DNA of 17,985 nucleotides from positions 1 through 17,985 of the forward strand of contig CAKSZM010000032.1 in assembly GCA_934525735.1 (NCBI GenBank), given 5' to 3'. This DNA comes from an uncultured Faecalibacterium sp. (GTDB taxonomy: Bacteria; Bacillota; Clostridia; Oscillospirales; Ruminococcaceae). Made by a program: the position numbers and the translations under genes. Positions 7,240 to 15,018 of this stretch are shown here, piece by piece; position 1 is the first letter of the stretch, and each line of letters begins with the position of its first letter. Below the pieces are notes generated by a model. The model was not told where the DNA came from. It did not search any database and saw only the letters and a program-made list of their open reading frames with translations.

Positions 7240-7914
7240 ATGGGTTTGTTGGATGATGCACGGAACATCCAGCGCAAGGACCCCGCCGCACGCAGTGTGC
7301 TGGAGGTCATTCTGCTGTATCCGGGCTTTCATATTCTGGTGTATCACCGCATTGCGCACTGGCTGTACCAGCATAAGCGCTTCTTCCTTGCACGCTGGGT
7401 CAGCCAGCACGGCCGCCGCCGCACCGGCATCGAGATCCACCCAGGTGCAGAGATCGGCAAGTGCCTGTTCATCGACCACGGCATGGGCATTGTGTTCGGC
7501 GAGACCACCGAGATCGGCGACAATTGCACCATTTATCATGGCGTGACACTGGGCGGCACCGGCAAGGACACCGGCAAGCGCCACCCGACCCTCGGCAACA
7601 ACGTGCTGATCGGCGCGGGCACCAAGGTGCTCGGCCCGGTGTACATCGGCGATAATTCCCGCATCGGCGCAGGCAGCGTGGTGCTGCGCAACCTGCCCGC
7701 CAACTGCACCGCCGTGGGCGTGCCTGCCGAGGTGGTGCGCATCAACAACAAGGCTGTGAACCCGGCAGACGACCTCGACCAGCAGGACCTGCCGGATATC
7801 GTGGCGCAGCGCCTGACCGACCTCGACCGCCGTCTCGGCGTGCTGGAAAATATCGCCCAGGGCGACACCCCGCCCTCGGCCGAACAGATCGCATCGCGGC
7901 AGAAAAATCTGTAA
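7240..7914 (+). CDS. cysE: Serine O-acetyltransferase
   Basis: CysE transfers acetyl from acetyl-CoA to serine, giving O-acetylserine for cysteine synthesis. The 224-residue protein is the short bacterial form. After a helical N-terminus (RDPAARS-like segment, [19 protein letters not shown]) it enters a left-handed beta-helix of hexapeptide repeats from about residue 62 to 165: [26 protein letters not shown] (His80) and [13 protein letters not shown] (His100). The C-terminal tail after about residue 175 is polar and poorly conserved. The start MGLLDDARN has GAGAGG six bases upstream; the frame is open further upstream through the promoter, so that extension is rejected. No cysK is adjacent. 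It is transcribed alone, opposite to both neighbours, and ends at a strong terminator. Confidence 0.95.
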   Translation: MGLLDDARNIQRKDPAARSVLEVILLYPGFHILVYHRIAHWLYQHKRFFLARWVSQHGRRRTGIEIHPGAEIGKCLFIDHGMGIVFGETTEIGDNCTIYHGVTLGGTGKDTGKRHPTLGNNVLIGAGTKVLGPVYIGDNSRIGAGSVVLRNLPANCTAVGVPAEVVRINNKAVNPADDLDQQDLPDIVAQRLTDLDRRLGVLENIAQGDTPPSAEQIASRQKNL

Positions 7915-7925
7915 ACAGACAGCAA

Positions 7926-7970
7926 AGAACCCATCGGATACAACACACTGTATCCGATGGGTTCTTTTTT
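7926..7970. terminator. Bidirectional terminator between cysE and the DUF3842 gene
   Basis: The arms 7926-7942 and 7949-7965 form a perfect 17-bp stem with loop ACACAC, followed by T residues on the plus strand. On the minus strand the T-run is shorter (TTCTTTG). It separates the converging cysE and pepV-DUF3842 units, and its last bases touch the stop codon of the minus-strand gene. Confidence 0.92.
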
Positions 7971-8398
7971 CAGCAGCGTCCGCCGCTGCACAGTTCCTTT
8001 ACTTTTTGCACCGCAGCCGCCACAAGGCTGCTGATGGGCTGATCGGGCACGCCGACGATGTAGTTCTCACAGTGGTTCACCGGGATGAGCACCCGGGTGG
8101 CGTTGCTCTGACACACTGCCGTGGCCATGGCAGGCGTGATCTCGCCCAGCAGGGCATCTGCGATCACAATGCCGATGGGGCCCACGATGATATCCGCCCG
8201 GCGGCTGTTCACCACCACGGCGTTTTCCCCGGTGGCGGCGCGCTGAGCGCCTGCCTTCAGCATGGCATTCGCAGCCAGACTGTTGGTGCCCACCGCCGTG
8301 AGCCGGATGTCCGGGCACTGGGCGCTGAGGGCAGCCACAAGCTGTCTGCCGAGGCCGCCGCCCTGCCCGTCGATGACAAGCACATTCACCGGCTGCAT
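7970..8398 (-). CDS. DUF3842 family protein of unknown function
   Basis: The 142-residue protein begins VNVLVIDGQGGGLGRQL, a glycine-rich loop after a hydrophobic beta strand as in Rossmann-like nucleotide-binding folds. It continues with LTAVGTNSLAANAMLKAG, ATGENAVVVNS, ADIIVGPIGIVIADALLGE and IPVNHCENYIVGV. From memory this pattern matches the DUF3842 family common in Clostridia; no function is established for it that I know of. There is no signal peptide or membrane span. Its ATG overlaps the stop of pepV (TGATG, 8400-8396), so the two are co-translated. The Cys-Ser-Gly-Gly-Arg-Cys ending is unusual but may be incidental. The nucleotide-binding idea is inference. Confidence 0.8.
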   Translation of the reverse strand: MQPVNVLVIDGQGGGLGRQLVAALSAQCPDIRLTAVGTNSLAANAMLKAGAQRAATGENAVVVNSRRADIIVGPIGIVIADALLGEITPAMATAVCQSNATRVLIPVNHCENYIVGVPDQPISSLVAAAVQKVKELCSGGRC

Positions 8399-9786
8399 CA
8401 GAAGTCGATCTCTTCAAGGCGCAGCAGAGCGATGATGTAGATCTTCACAGCTTCCAGCAGCTTATCGATGGGGGCAGACTCGTTTGCACCGTGCATCGGG
8501 CCGCCGAACTCCGGCAGGGGCAGGTCCACATGCTCGGGGCCGAAGCTGACTGCATAGGGGAAGTGGCGGGCATAGGTGCCGCCGCCCATGGTGAAGGGCT
8601 TGGCGTTCTCGCCGGTGACTTCATTGTAGGTGTTGATACAGGCCTGGATGGCAGGGCTGTCGGCTTCGATGTAGAACGGCTCGGCAACGGTCACATCCTG
8701 CAGCTCGGCACCGTCGCCCAGAGCAGCGCGGATCTGCTCGGCCATCTTCTCGCCGTTGGTGCAGGTGGGGAAACGGCTGTCCATGGTCTGGTAGATGCGG
8801 CCGTCCTGCATATAGATGCGGCCGCCGATGACGGTCAGCGGGCCAAAGGGGCCGTCGGCGCAGTTGATGCCCAGACCCTCGCCGGCGGTGGAAGCGTGCA
8901 GCTTGCTCACAGCCTGCAGATAAGCGCGCTCGGCGTCGTTGCACAGACCGTTGTCCAGCAGATAGTTCACCACCAGACCGATGGCGTTGACGGTGCCCTG
9001 CGGCATGGCGGCATGGCCGGCCTTGCCCCAGCCGCGGATGCGCACGCCGTCGCCTTCCGGCTCCAGCGTGATGTTGGGGGCATTCTTCAGCTTGGAGATG
9101 TCCGTCTTGACCAGAGCGCTTGCGCGGTCGGGCACAGCGTTGTTTGCCACACCGCCCTCAAAATCCATGATCACGCCGTTGCACACCGGGCTGACGATCT
9201 TGGCGCCGAACTGGCCCTTCTCGCCGTTGCACACCGGGAACTCCGCATCCGGGGTGAAGCAGAAGGCCGGAGCGGGATAGTTCTTCAGGTAGTAGTCCAC
9301 ATCCTGCATATGAGTCTCTTCGTTGTCGCCCACCAGCGCACGGATGGGGTAGCGCAGCTCATAGCCCTGCTCCTTGAGGAACTTCAGGGCGTACAGGGTG
9401 GCCACCATGGGGCCTTTGTCGTCGGCAACGCCGCGTCCCAGCAGCCAGCCGTCCTGGATGCGCATGGTGAAGGGGTCTGCCGTCCAGCCGTTGCCCACAG
9501 GCACCACGTCCACGTGGCAGATGGTAGCCAGATACTTTTCAGGGTCCTTACCGGCCAGCTCGGCATAGCCGATGTAGTTTTCGCAGTTGCGGGTAGCAAA
9601 GCCCATGCCTGCGGCCAGTTCCAGCGTCTTGTCCAGCGCAGCGCGGGGGCCTGCGCCGAAAGGTGCGCCCTCTTCCGGGGTGCCCTCCACGCTGTTGATG
9701 GCCACCAGAGCTGCAATATCCTTCAGGAGCTGCTCTTTGTTCTTTGCAATGAATGCGTCAATTTTCTGATTCAGTGCCTGATCCAT
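8398..9786 (-). CDS. pepV: PepV-type dipeptidase (M20 family)
   Basis: A cytoplasmic dizinc dipeptidase that splits short peptides, like PepV of lactobacilli (about 470 residues; here 462). Metal and catalytic positions are all visible: ICHVDVVPVGNGW (His91, Asp93), GRGVADDKGP (Asp122/123), DNEETHMQDV (catalytic Glu156 and Glu157), FTPDAEFPVCNGEKGQFG, and near the C-terminus GGGTYARHFP and GGPMHGANE (metal-ligand His). The start MDQALNQKID at 9786 has AAAGGA upstream with about 11 bases spacing; the open frame extends to 9834 over the 5' leader but lacks a ribosome binding site. It is the first gene of a two-gene unit with the DUF3842 protein. The function could extend to other N-acylated dipeptides, as M20 enzymes vary in substrate. 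Confidence 0.93.
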   Translation of the reverse strand: MDQALNQKIDAFIAKNKEQLLKDIAALVAINSVEGTPEEGAPFGAGPRAALDKTLELAAGMGFATRNCENYIGYAELAGKDPEKYLATICHVDVVPVGNGWTADPFTMRIQDGWLLGRGVADDKGPMVATLYALKFLKEQGYELRYPIRALVGDNEETHMQDVDYYLKNYPAPAFCFTPDAEFPVCNGEKGQFGAKIVSPVCNGVIMDFEGGVANNAVPDRASALVKTDISKLKNAPNITLEPEGDGVRIRGWGKAGHAAMPQGTVNAIGLVVNYLLDNGLCNDAERAYLQAVSKLHASTAGEGLGINCADGPFGPLTVIGGRIYMQDGRIYQTMDSRFPTCTNGEKMAEQIRAALGDGAELQDVTVAEPFYIEADSPAIQACINTYNEVTGENAKPFTMGGGTYARHFPYAVSFGPEHVDLPLPEFGGPMHGANESAPIDKLLEAVKIYIIALLRLEEIDF

Positions 9787-9845
9787 GATCTTATCGTTCC
9801 TTTCTGTCCGGCCGCTTTCTGCTGCCGGGTTCAAAACACCTTTTT

Positions 9846-9875
9846 ATTTTAGCACAGTCCGCAGCAAAATGCCAT
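9846..9875 (-). promoter_or_regulatory. Promoter of pepV
   Basis: TAAAAT (9851-9846) with TGC directly before it (GTGCTAAAAT). A perfect TTGACA at 9881-9876 is 24 bases away, too far to serve as the -35. ATGGCA at 9875-9870 with an 18-base spacer is a weak alternative, so this looks like an extended -10 promoter. Confidence 0.45.
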
Positions 9876-9907
9876 TGTCAATTGTTGTTTTTTGCCGGAG
9901 CGCAATG

Positions 9908-10393
9908 TTACCCCACGGCAAACAGGCTGCTCAGCGCGCCCAGCAATCCGGCGCTGGCCAGACCCATGATGATGCCCGCCAGCAGCACGCCGCCCATGCA
10001 GGCCTTGATGACATCCTTGAACTTCATGTCCAGAATGGAGCCTGCCAGCGTGCCGGTCCACGCGCCGGTGCCCGGCAGCGGGATGCCCACGAACAGCAGC
10101 AGCGCCACCACAAGGCCGCGGCCGGCCTTGGCTTCCAGTGCGCGGCCGCCTTTTTCGCCCTTGTTGATGCAGAAGCGGCAGAATGGCCCGATGAGGGGCT
10201 TATGGTAGCCCCAGATGAGGAACTTGCGGGCGAACAGATAAATGAACGGCACCGGGATCATATTGCCGATGACGCACACCAGATAGGTGGGCAGCACCGG
10301 CAGTCCCATGCCGAGGCCGATGGGGATGGCACCGCGCAGCTCGATGATGGGCACCATGGAGATGAAAAACACCAGCAGATAGTTCTTGAGCAT
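9908..10393 (-). CDS. Small membrane protein, COG2426 / putative small multidrug export family
   Basis: The 161-residue product is very hydrophobic, with an N-terminal span (LLVFFISMVPIIELRGAIPI), a second near residues 30-55, a polar stretch with lysines around 80-95, and two to three further spans. The blocks ELRGAIPIG and GIPLPGTGAWTGTLAGS are characteristic of the COG2426 family, annotated as small multidrug export proteins on thin evidence. The two proline-containing re-entrant-like segments recall DedA-type membrane folds (inference). The start MLKNYLLVFF at 10393 has AAGGAG five bases upstream, which overlaps the stop of the preceding nuclease gene. It is the third gene of the MATE-xth unit. 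A true export role is unproven. Confidence 0.82.
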   Translation of the reverse strand: MLKNYLLVFFISMVPIIELRGAIPIGLGMGLPVLPTYLVCVIGNMIPVPFIYLFARKFLIWGYHKPLIGPFCRFCINKGEKGGRALEAKAGRGLVVALLLFVGIPLPGTGAWTGTLAGSILDMKFKDVIKACMGGVLLAGIIMGLASAGLLGALSSLFAVG

Positions 10394-10403
10394 AGGTTCT
10401 CCT

Positions 10404-11156
10404 TTACAGGTCGATGTCCAGCTCCACCGGGCAGTGGTCGGAGCCGAAGATCTCGTTGTGGATCTCCGCCGCGCGGATCTTATCCGCGATGCGGCGGGAG
10501 ACAATGAAGTAGTCGATGCGCCAGCCTGCGTTCTTTTCCCGGGCATGGAAGCGGTAGCTCCACCAGCTGTACTTCACCTCTTCCGGGTGCAGCACGCGGA
10601 AGCTGTCGGCAAAACCAGCGTCCAGCAGCTCGGTCATTTTGGAGCGCTCCTGATCGGTAAAGCCTGCGCTCATGTGGTTGGTCTTATCGTTCTTGATATC
10701 GATCTCGCAGTGGGCAACGTTCAGGTCGCCGCAGAGGATCACCGGCTTTTTGGCGTCCAGCGCCAGCAGATATGCCCGGAAAGCGTCCTCCCACTCCATG
10801 CGGTAGTCCAGCCGCTTCAGGCCGTCCTGACTGTTGGGGGTGTAGCAGTTCACCAGATAAAACGCCGGGTATTCCAGCGTCAGAACCCGCCCCTCGTGGT
10901 CGTGCTGCTCGATGCCGATGCCCATGGTCACGGCCAGCGGCGTTTCCCGGCACCAGCAGGCCGTACCGGAGTAGCCCTTCTTTTCGGCGGAATAGGTGTA
11001 TTCTGTGTATCCCTCCGGGGCAAAATCGGCCTGACCGGGCTGCATTTTGGTTTCCTGCACCGAGAAGATGTCGGCATCCAGCGCGGCAAAGCTTTCGGCA
11101 AAGCCGTGGGTCAGGCAGGCGCGCAGACCGTTGACGTTCCAGCTGATGAGTTTCAT
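10404..11156 (-). CDS. xth: Exodeoxyribonuclease III (AP endonuclease)
   Basis: This enzyme of base excision repair cuts 5' of abasic sites and has 3'-5' exonuclease activity. The 250-residue length is typical of the Gram-positive ExoA/Xth family. Catalytic motifs are complete: ISWNVNGLRA (Asn7), FSVQETKM (Glu35), NCYTPNSQ, CGDLNVAH (Asp and Asn of the active site), NAGWRIDYF and the C-terminal GSDHCPVELDI (Asp-His). AAGGAG lies six bases before the ATG. It follows the MATE gene by 17 bases and precedes the COG2426 gene by 10 bases, so all three are probably one transcript. There is no obvious functional link between DNA repair and efflux beyond possible shared stress response (inference). 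Confidence 0.96.
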   Translation of the reverse strand: MKLISWNVNGLRACLTHGFAESFAALDADIFSVQETKMQPGQADFAPEGYTEYTYSAEKKGYSGTACWCRETPLAVTMGIGIEQHDHEGRVLTLEYPAFYLVNCYTPNSQDGLKRLDYRMEWEDAFRAYLLALDAKKPVILCGDLNVAHCEIDIKNDKTNHMSAGFTDQERSKMTELLDAGFADSFRVLHPEEVKYSWWSYRFHAREKNAGWRIDYFIVSRRIADKIRAAEIHNEIFGSDHCPVELDIDL

Positions 11157-11173
11157 GCGATTCTCCTTTTATG

Positions 11174-12550
11174 TTATGCCTGATATTTGGTCTTCCATGC
11201 ACCGCTGCCAAAGCGCAGTGCAAAACAGGTGACGCGGCAGATCCAGTCGATGACCATGGCAATCCACACGCCCACCGCGCCCCAGCCCAGACGGCTGCAG
11301 AGCAGGTAGCTGAATCCCAGACGCCACACCGCCATGCTGAGGATGGACACCACCATCGTAAACTTCACATCGTTGGCAGCGCGCAGGGCGTTGGGCAGCA
11401 CAAAGGACGGCGACCACAGCAAGATCGCACAGGCGGCATGGATCTGCACCAGCAGCTCGGAGAGCACCATCGTCTCGCCGGACAGCGCATAGATGCCGAT
11501 GAGCTTCGGCAGAAAGAGCAGGATCGCGCCGTTGGAAAGCGCCATGGCGATGTATGCCCACAGGGTCAGTTTGCGCGTATAGTAGATGGCCTGCTCATCG
11601 TCCCGGGCACCCACGCAGCGGCCCACCACCGTGATCATGGCCAGACTGATGGCCTTGCCCGGGATGACGCCCATGCCGTCCAGATTGTTGGCTACGGCAT
11701 TGGCCGCGATCTGCACCGTGCCGAAGGTGGAGATCATGCTCACCACAAGGATGCGTCCGGCCTCGAACAGGCTGTTCTCGAACGCCGACGGGATGCCGAT
11801 GCCGAGGATGCGTTTTGCCATCCGGCCGTCCAGACGGGTGGTCTTGGGCACCGTAAGGGCGTGGTTTTTCTGGTAGCACCGGCGCAGGATCAGGAACGCT
11901 GCCACCACGCGGGAGACCACGCTGGGCCATGCGACGCCGTCTACGCCCATTTTCAGGCCGAAGATGCACACCGCATTGCCCACAATGTTGATGATGTTCA
12001 TCAAAAAGCTGATCTGCATGGAGATTTTGGAGTCGCCCATGCTGCGGAACAGCGCCGCGCCGCCGTTGTACAGCGCCAGGAACGGGTAGCTCAGCGCGAT
12101 GATCTTCAGGTACAGCACACTGGCGTCCAGCACGTCGGTATCAATGGAGCCGTAGCACAGCCGGATCATGGGCCGGGCAAAGAGAAAACAGAACGCGCCC
12201 ACCGCGAGGCCGAACACACCGCTGAGCAGGATCAGCTGGCCGGCGCTCTCATTGGCGTCCTTCTGTTCTTTTGCGCCCAGAAACTGGCTTACCACCACCG
12301 CGCCGCCGGTGGCCAGCGCCGCAAACAGCACGATGATGAGGTTGTTGATCATATCCACAAGGCTGACGCCGGAAATGGCAGCCTCGCCGCAGCGGGAAAC
12401 CATCATGGTATCCGCCATGCCGACGGTCACTTCCAGCAGCTGTTCCACCAGCAGCGGGCCGGTAAGCACCAGCAGTTCCTTCTGGGTAAACAGCGGTTTG
12501 CGCCCGCCGAACAACGGCGCTTTCTTTACGCCGGCTGTCTGTTCTGACAT
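11174..12550 (-). CDS. MATE family multidrug/cation antiporter
   Basis: An inner-membrane efflux pump of 458 residues, the family's usual length, with 12 predicted hydrophobic segments in two homologous halves. The first half begins FTQKELLVLTGPLLVEQLLE followed by VGMADTMMVSRCGEAAISG, the family's N-terminal signature, and ATGGAVVVSQFLGAKEQ. The second half starts around ILGIGIPSAFENSLFEAGR with IAANAVANNLDGMGVIPG and VVGRCVGARDDEQA. Coupling ion and substrates cannot be told from the sequence. The start MSEQTAGVKK is preceded by AAAGGAG at seven bases. A promoter at 12637-12665 lies upstream, and xth and the COG2426 gene follow. Confidence in family is high, in substrate nil. Confidence 0.94.
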   Translation of the reverse strand: MSEQTAGVKKAPLFGGRKPLFTQKELLVLTGPLLVEQLLEVTVGMADTMMVSRCGEAAISGVSLVDMINNLIIVLFAALATGGAVVVSQFLGAKEQKDANESAGQLILLSGVFGLAVGAFCFLFARPMIRLCYGSIDTDVLDASVLYLKIIALSYPFLALYNGGAALFRSMGDSKISMQISFLMNIINIVGNAVCIFGLKMGVDGVAWPSVVSRVVAAFLILRRCYQKNHALTVPKTTRLDGRMAKRILGIGIPSAFENSLFEAGRILVVSMISTFGTVQIAANAVANNLDGMGVIPGKAISLAMITVVGRCVGARDDEQAIYYTRKLTLWAYIAMALSNGAILLFLPKLIGIYALSGETMVLSELLVQIHAACAILLWSPSFVLPNALRAANDVKFTMVVSILSMAVWRLGFSYLLCSRLGWGAVGVWIAMVIDWICRVTCFALRFGSGAWKTKYQA

Positions 12551-12628
12551 TCAAATGCTCCTTTCCCGGCACCGGGCCGACCTGCCCGCGCACCCTCCTG
12601 TCTGCTCACAGAACGCAGACTTTCCAGT

Positions 12629-12665
12629 ATGTATCCATCTTAGCACACCTGTCTGCTCTTGTAAA
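12629..12665 (-). promoter_or_regulatory. Promoter of the MATE-xth-COG2426 unit, with TGGATACA element at its start site
   Basis: TTTACA (12665-12660), a 17-base spacer and TAAGAT (12642-12637) with TGC before the -10. The -10 is followed at once by GGATACATACT, giving TGGATACAT (12638-12630), an 8-9 base element that recurs twice as the arms of the palindrome at 12852-12882. The leader to the ATG is about 80 bases. Confidence 0.6.
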
Positions 12666-12767
12666 GAATTGTCGCATCCTTAACGTTTTTGCCCCGGCCG
12701 GGCCTGTTCCCGGCACATTTTATGCTTGTTCGTCAGTTTGCTGGGAACTTTTCGTTAAATTTGTGCG

Positions 12768-12808
12768 TTTCACCAAAAATCCTTCTTTTCGGACGTCTTT
12801 TGGTGAAA
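12768..12808. repeat. 11-bp perfect inverted repeat
   Basis: TTTCACCAAAA (12768-12778) and TTTTGGTGAAA (12798-12808) are perfectly complementary across a 19-base interval that can itself form a small TCC/GGA stem. No T-run follows on either strand. It lies about 15-55 bases upstream of the plus-strand -35 hexamer and may be a protein-binding site. Confidence 0.45.
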
Positions 12809-12823
12809 AATCGAAAAAAGGGC

Positions 12824-12852
12824 TTGTATTTTTCTTTCAAACGTGGTATGTT
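12824..12852 (+). promoter_or_regulatory. Plus-strand promoter with no gene behind it
   Basis: TTGTAT (12824-12829), a 17-base spacer and TATGTT (12847-12852) with TGG just upstream of the -10. The predicted start is near 12859, inside the palindrome 12852-12882. No open frame with a ribosome binding site follows before the terminator at 12994-13030. Confidence 0.4.
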
Positions 12853-12882
12853 GTATCCAACAAGGGCTTATCGTTGGATACA
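12852..12882. repeat. Operator-like palindrome overlapping a promoter
   Basis: TGTATCCAAC (12852-12861) and GTTGGATACA (12873-12882) are perfect 10-base inverted arms with an 11-base centre. The left arm begins at the last base of the -10 hexamer and the palindrome covers the predicted start site, the place where a dimeric repressor would bind. The half-site TGGATACA occurs again at the MATE start site (12638-12631, minus). Confidence 0.45.
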
Positions 12883-13037
12883 TGATTCTCCCGAGCGGTT
12901 TTCGCTCACCTGTCCCGGGCCTTTGTTTTTTAAACTGCTATTTTCTTCATTTACCTTCTTATCATTTACCCTGCCTGCCCCGCAAGGGGCAAGAAAAGCG
13001 ATGACCCAACCTGCACGGGTCACCGCTTTTTCTTTTT
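12859..13037 (+). ncRNA. Candidate small RNA of about 80-180 nt
   Basis: A transcript from the promoter at 12824-12852 would contain a GAGCG/CGCTC hairpin enclosed by CCCG/CGGG pairing (12890-12919) followed by CCUUUGUUUUUU, which may end a short form near 12931. A longer form would run through an unstructured U/C-rich stretch (12933-12975, with TCATTTACC twice) and a GCAA-loop hairpin to the strong terminator ending near 13037. The plus-strand T-run there (TTTTTCTTTTT) is better than the minus-strand one. I recognise no known RNA family. The evidence is promoter plus terminator plus structure only. Confidence 0.25.
12994..13037. terminator. Bidirectional terminator downstream of folC
   Basis: The arms 12994-13007 and 13017-13030 (AAAAGCGATGACCC / GGGTCACCGCTTTT) form a 14-bp stem with one mispair or wobble, depending on strand. 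T-rich runs follow on both sides (TTTTTCTTTTT on plus, TTTTCTT on minus). It would end the folT-folC transcript and any plus-strand RNA from 12859. Confidence 0.85.
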
Positions 13038-13067
13038 GTTGTCTTCGGTTGTCCGGGGCAGCGGCAC

Positions 13068-14345
<1,278 letters not shown>

Positions 14346-14357
14346 CAAAACACCTTC

Positions 14358-14870
14358 TTATTTTTTTGCCAGTTTCATCAGGCTGCGGTTTTCCAGCAAA
14401 ATGCGCAGCAGCACCGTATTTACGGCGCTGAGGATCAGCGCATTGGGGATGCGCACCGCCAGCGTTGCCCACGGGTAGCCGTAGAAAATGCGCAGCGCCA
14501 TGGAGGTGATGACCATGGAGCCGACAAAGTGGCCCAGCAGTACGCTGATCTGCAGCCGCAGACCCAGACGCATCTCGGGCAGCTTTTGCCATGCAAGCCC
14601 CGCCGCAAAGCCGATGGCCCCGGCGCCCAGCGTGATGAGCGGGTTGATGGCGTAGCCGGACAGCACGCCGCCGATGAGGTCCGCCACCGCACCCACGGCG
14701 AAGCCGGCTCCCGGGCCGAACAGCAGCGCCGCCAGCAGCACCGGCAGGCTGCCGAGATTGAACCGTACAAAGCCGGTGGAGATGCTCAGCACCCGGCTGA
14801 ACACGATGCTCATGGCCGTGAGCAGGGCCAGCATGGTCAGGTTGCGGACCGAAGTTTTGGGGTTGTTCAT
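14358..14870 (-). CDS. folT: ECF transporter substrate-binding (S) component for folate
   Basis: FolT is the membrane protein that captures folate and works with the shared ECF energising module encoded elsewhere. The 170-residue protein has about six hydrophobic segments. It opens with VRNLTMLALLTAMSIVFSRV and continues with FVRFNLGSLPVLLAALLFGP, the GAVADLIGGVLSGYAINPL block typical of FolT-like S components, and a C-terminal YPWATLAVRIPNALILSAVN segment. The start at 14870 has AAGGAGG nine bases upstream. The substrate call rests mainly on the THF riboswitch in the leader and on folC immediately downstream; on sequence alone a related vitamin would be possible. Confidence 0.93.
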   Translation of the reverse strand: MNNPKTSVRNLTMLALLTAMSIVFSRVLSISTGFVRFNLGSLPVLLAALLFGPGAGFAVGAVADLIGGVLSGYAINPLITLGAGAIGFAAGLAWQKLPEMRLGLRLQISVLLGHFVGSMVITSMALRIFYGYPWATLAVRIPNALILSAVNTVLLRILLENRSLMKLAKK

Positions 14871-14879
14871 ATCAACTGT

Positions 14880-14886
14880 CCTCCTT
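14880..14886 (-). promoter_or_regulatory. folT ribosome binding site, complementary to leader hairpin arm
   Basis: AAGGAGG lies nine bases before the folT ATG. CCTCCTT at 14950-14944 in the upstream hairpin arm is its exact 7-base complement, so the leader can in principle hide this site. Confidence 0.5.
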
Positions 14887-14907
14887 AAATAAGGAATACC
14901 GGGGCGG

Positions 14908-14953
14908 ACAACACAAACGCCCTCCCCTGTGACAAACCGCACAAAGGAGGGCG
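14908..14953 (-). terminator. Hairpin with U-rich tail in folT leader (candidate riboswitch terminator)
   Basis: CGCCCTCCTTTGTG (14953-14940) pairs with CACAGGGGAGGGCG (14931-14918) as a 14-bp stem with two G-U pairs and an 8-base loop, followed by UUUGUGUUGU. The U-run is interrupted, so termination may be partial. It lies between the THF aptamer and the folT start, where an expression platform is expected. Confidence 0.55.
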
Positions 14954-14980
14954 TGAATCCAACAACTTTCACTTCCGGGC

Positions 14981-15006
14981 GGGACGGCAGGCCGTCTCGC
15001 CTGCAC
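14981..15006 (-). other. GC-rich hairpin between THF aptamer and folT hairpin
   Basis: The minus strand has GGCG-A-GACGG-CCTG-CCGTC-C-CGCC, stems of 4 and 5 bp around an A-C mismatch with a CCTG loop. There is no U-run after it. It lies in the linker between aptamer and terminator hairpin and may be part of the expression platform or a spacer. Confidence 0.35.
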
Positions 15007-15018
15007 CCAAGTCCATGC

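Larger units (their letters stand above)
12551..13067. other. 517-bp non-coding interval between the MATE gene and folC
   Basis: No convincing protein gene is present on either strand. It holds the MATE promoter, a GC-rich inverted repeat (GCCGGG/CCCGGC, 12697-12714), an 11-bp inverted repeat (12768-12808), a plus-strand promoter (12824-12852), a palindrome (12852-12882), a T-rich stretch with a repeated TCATTTACC (12947-12955 and 12962-12970), a 6-bp hairpin with GCAA loop (12976-12991) and a bidirectional terminator (12994-13030). The base composition is clearly more AT-rich than the flanking genes. Confidence 0.6.

Noticed and set aside
8491..9852. Long plus-strand open frames opposite pepV, and similar ones opposite carA, folC, MATE and the M3 peptidase
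   Set aside because: They mirror GC-rich genes on the other strand, have no ribosome binding sites or family motifs, and the opposite strand encodes complete known enzymes.
12776..12889. A 37-codon minus-strand frame (ATG at 12884) within the non-coding gap
   Set aside because: Its ribosome binding site is only four bases from the ATG, its coding sequence runs through two inverted repeats, and the peptide has no recognisable features.
12853..13037. 6S RNA or other known structured RNA
   Set aside because: Length is similar to 6S RNA, but there is no long imperfect hairpin with a central bubble; no other known family fits by eye.
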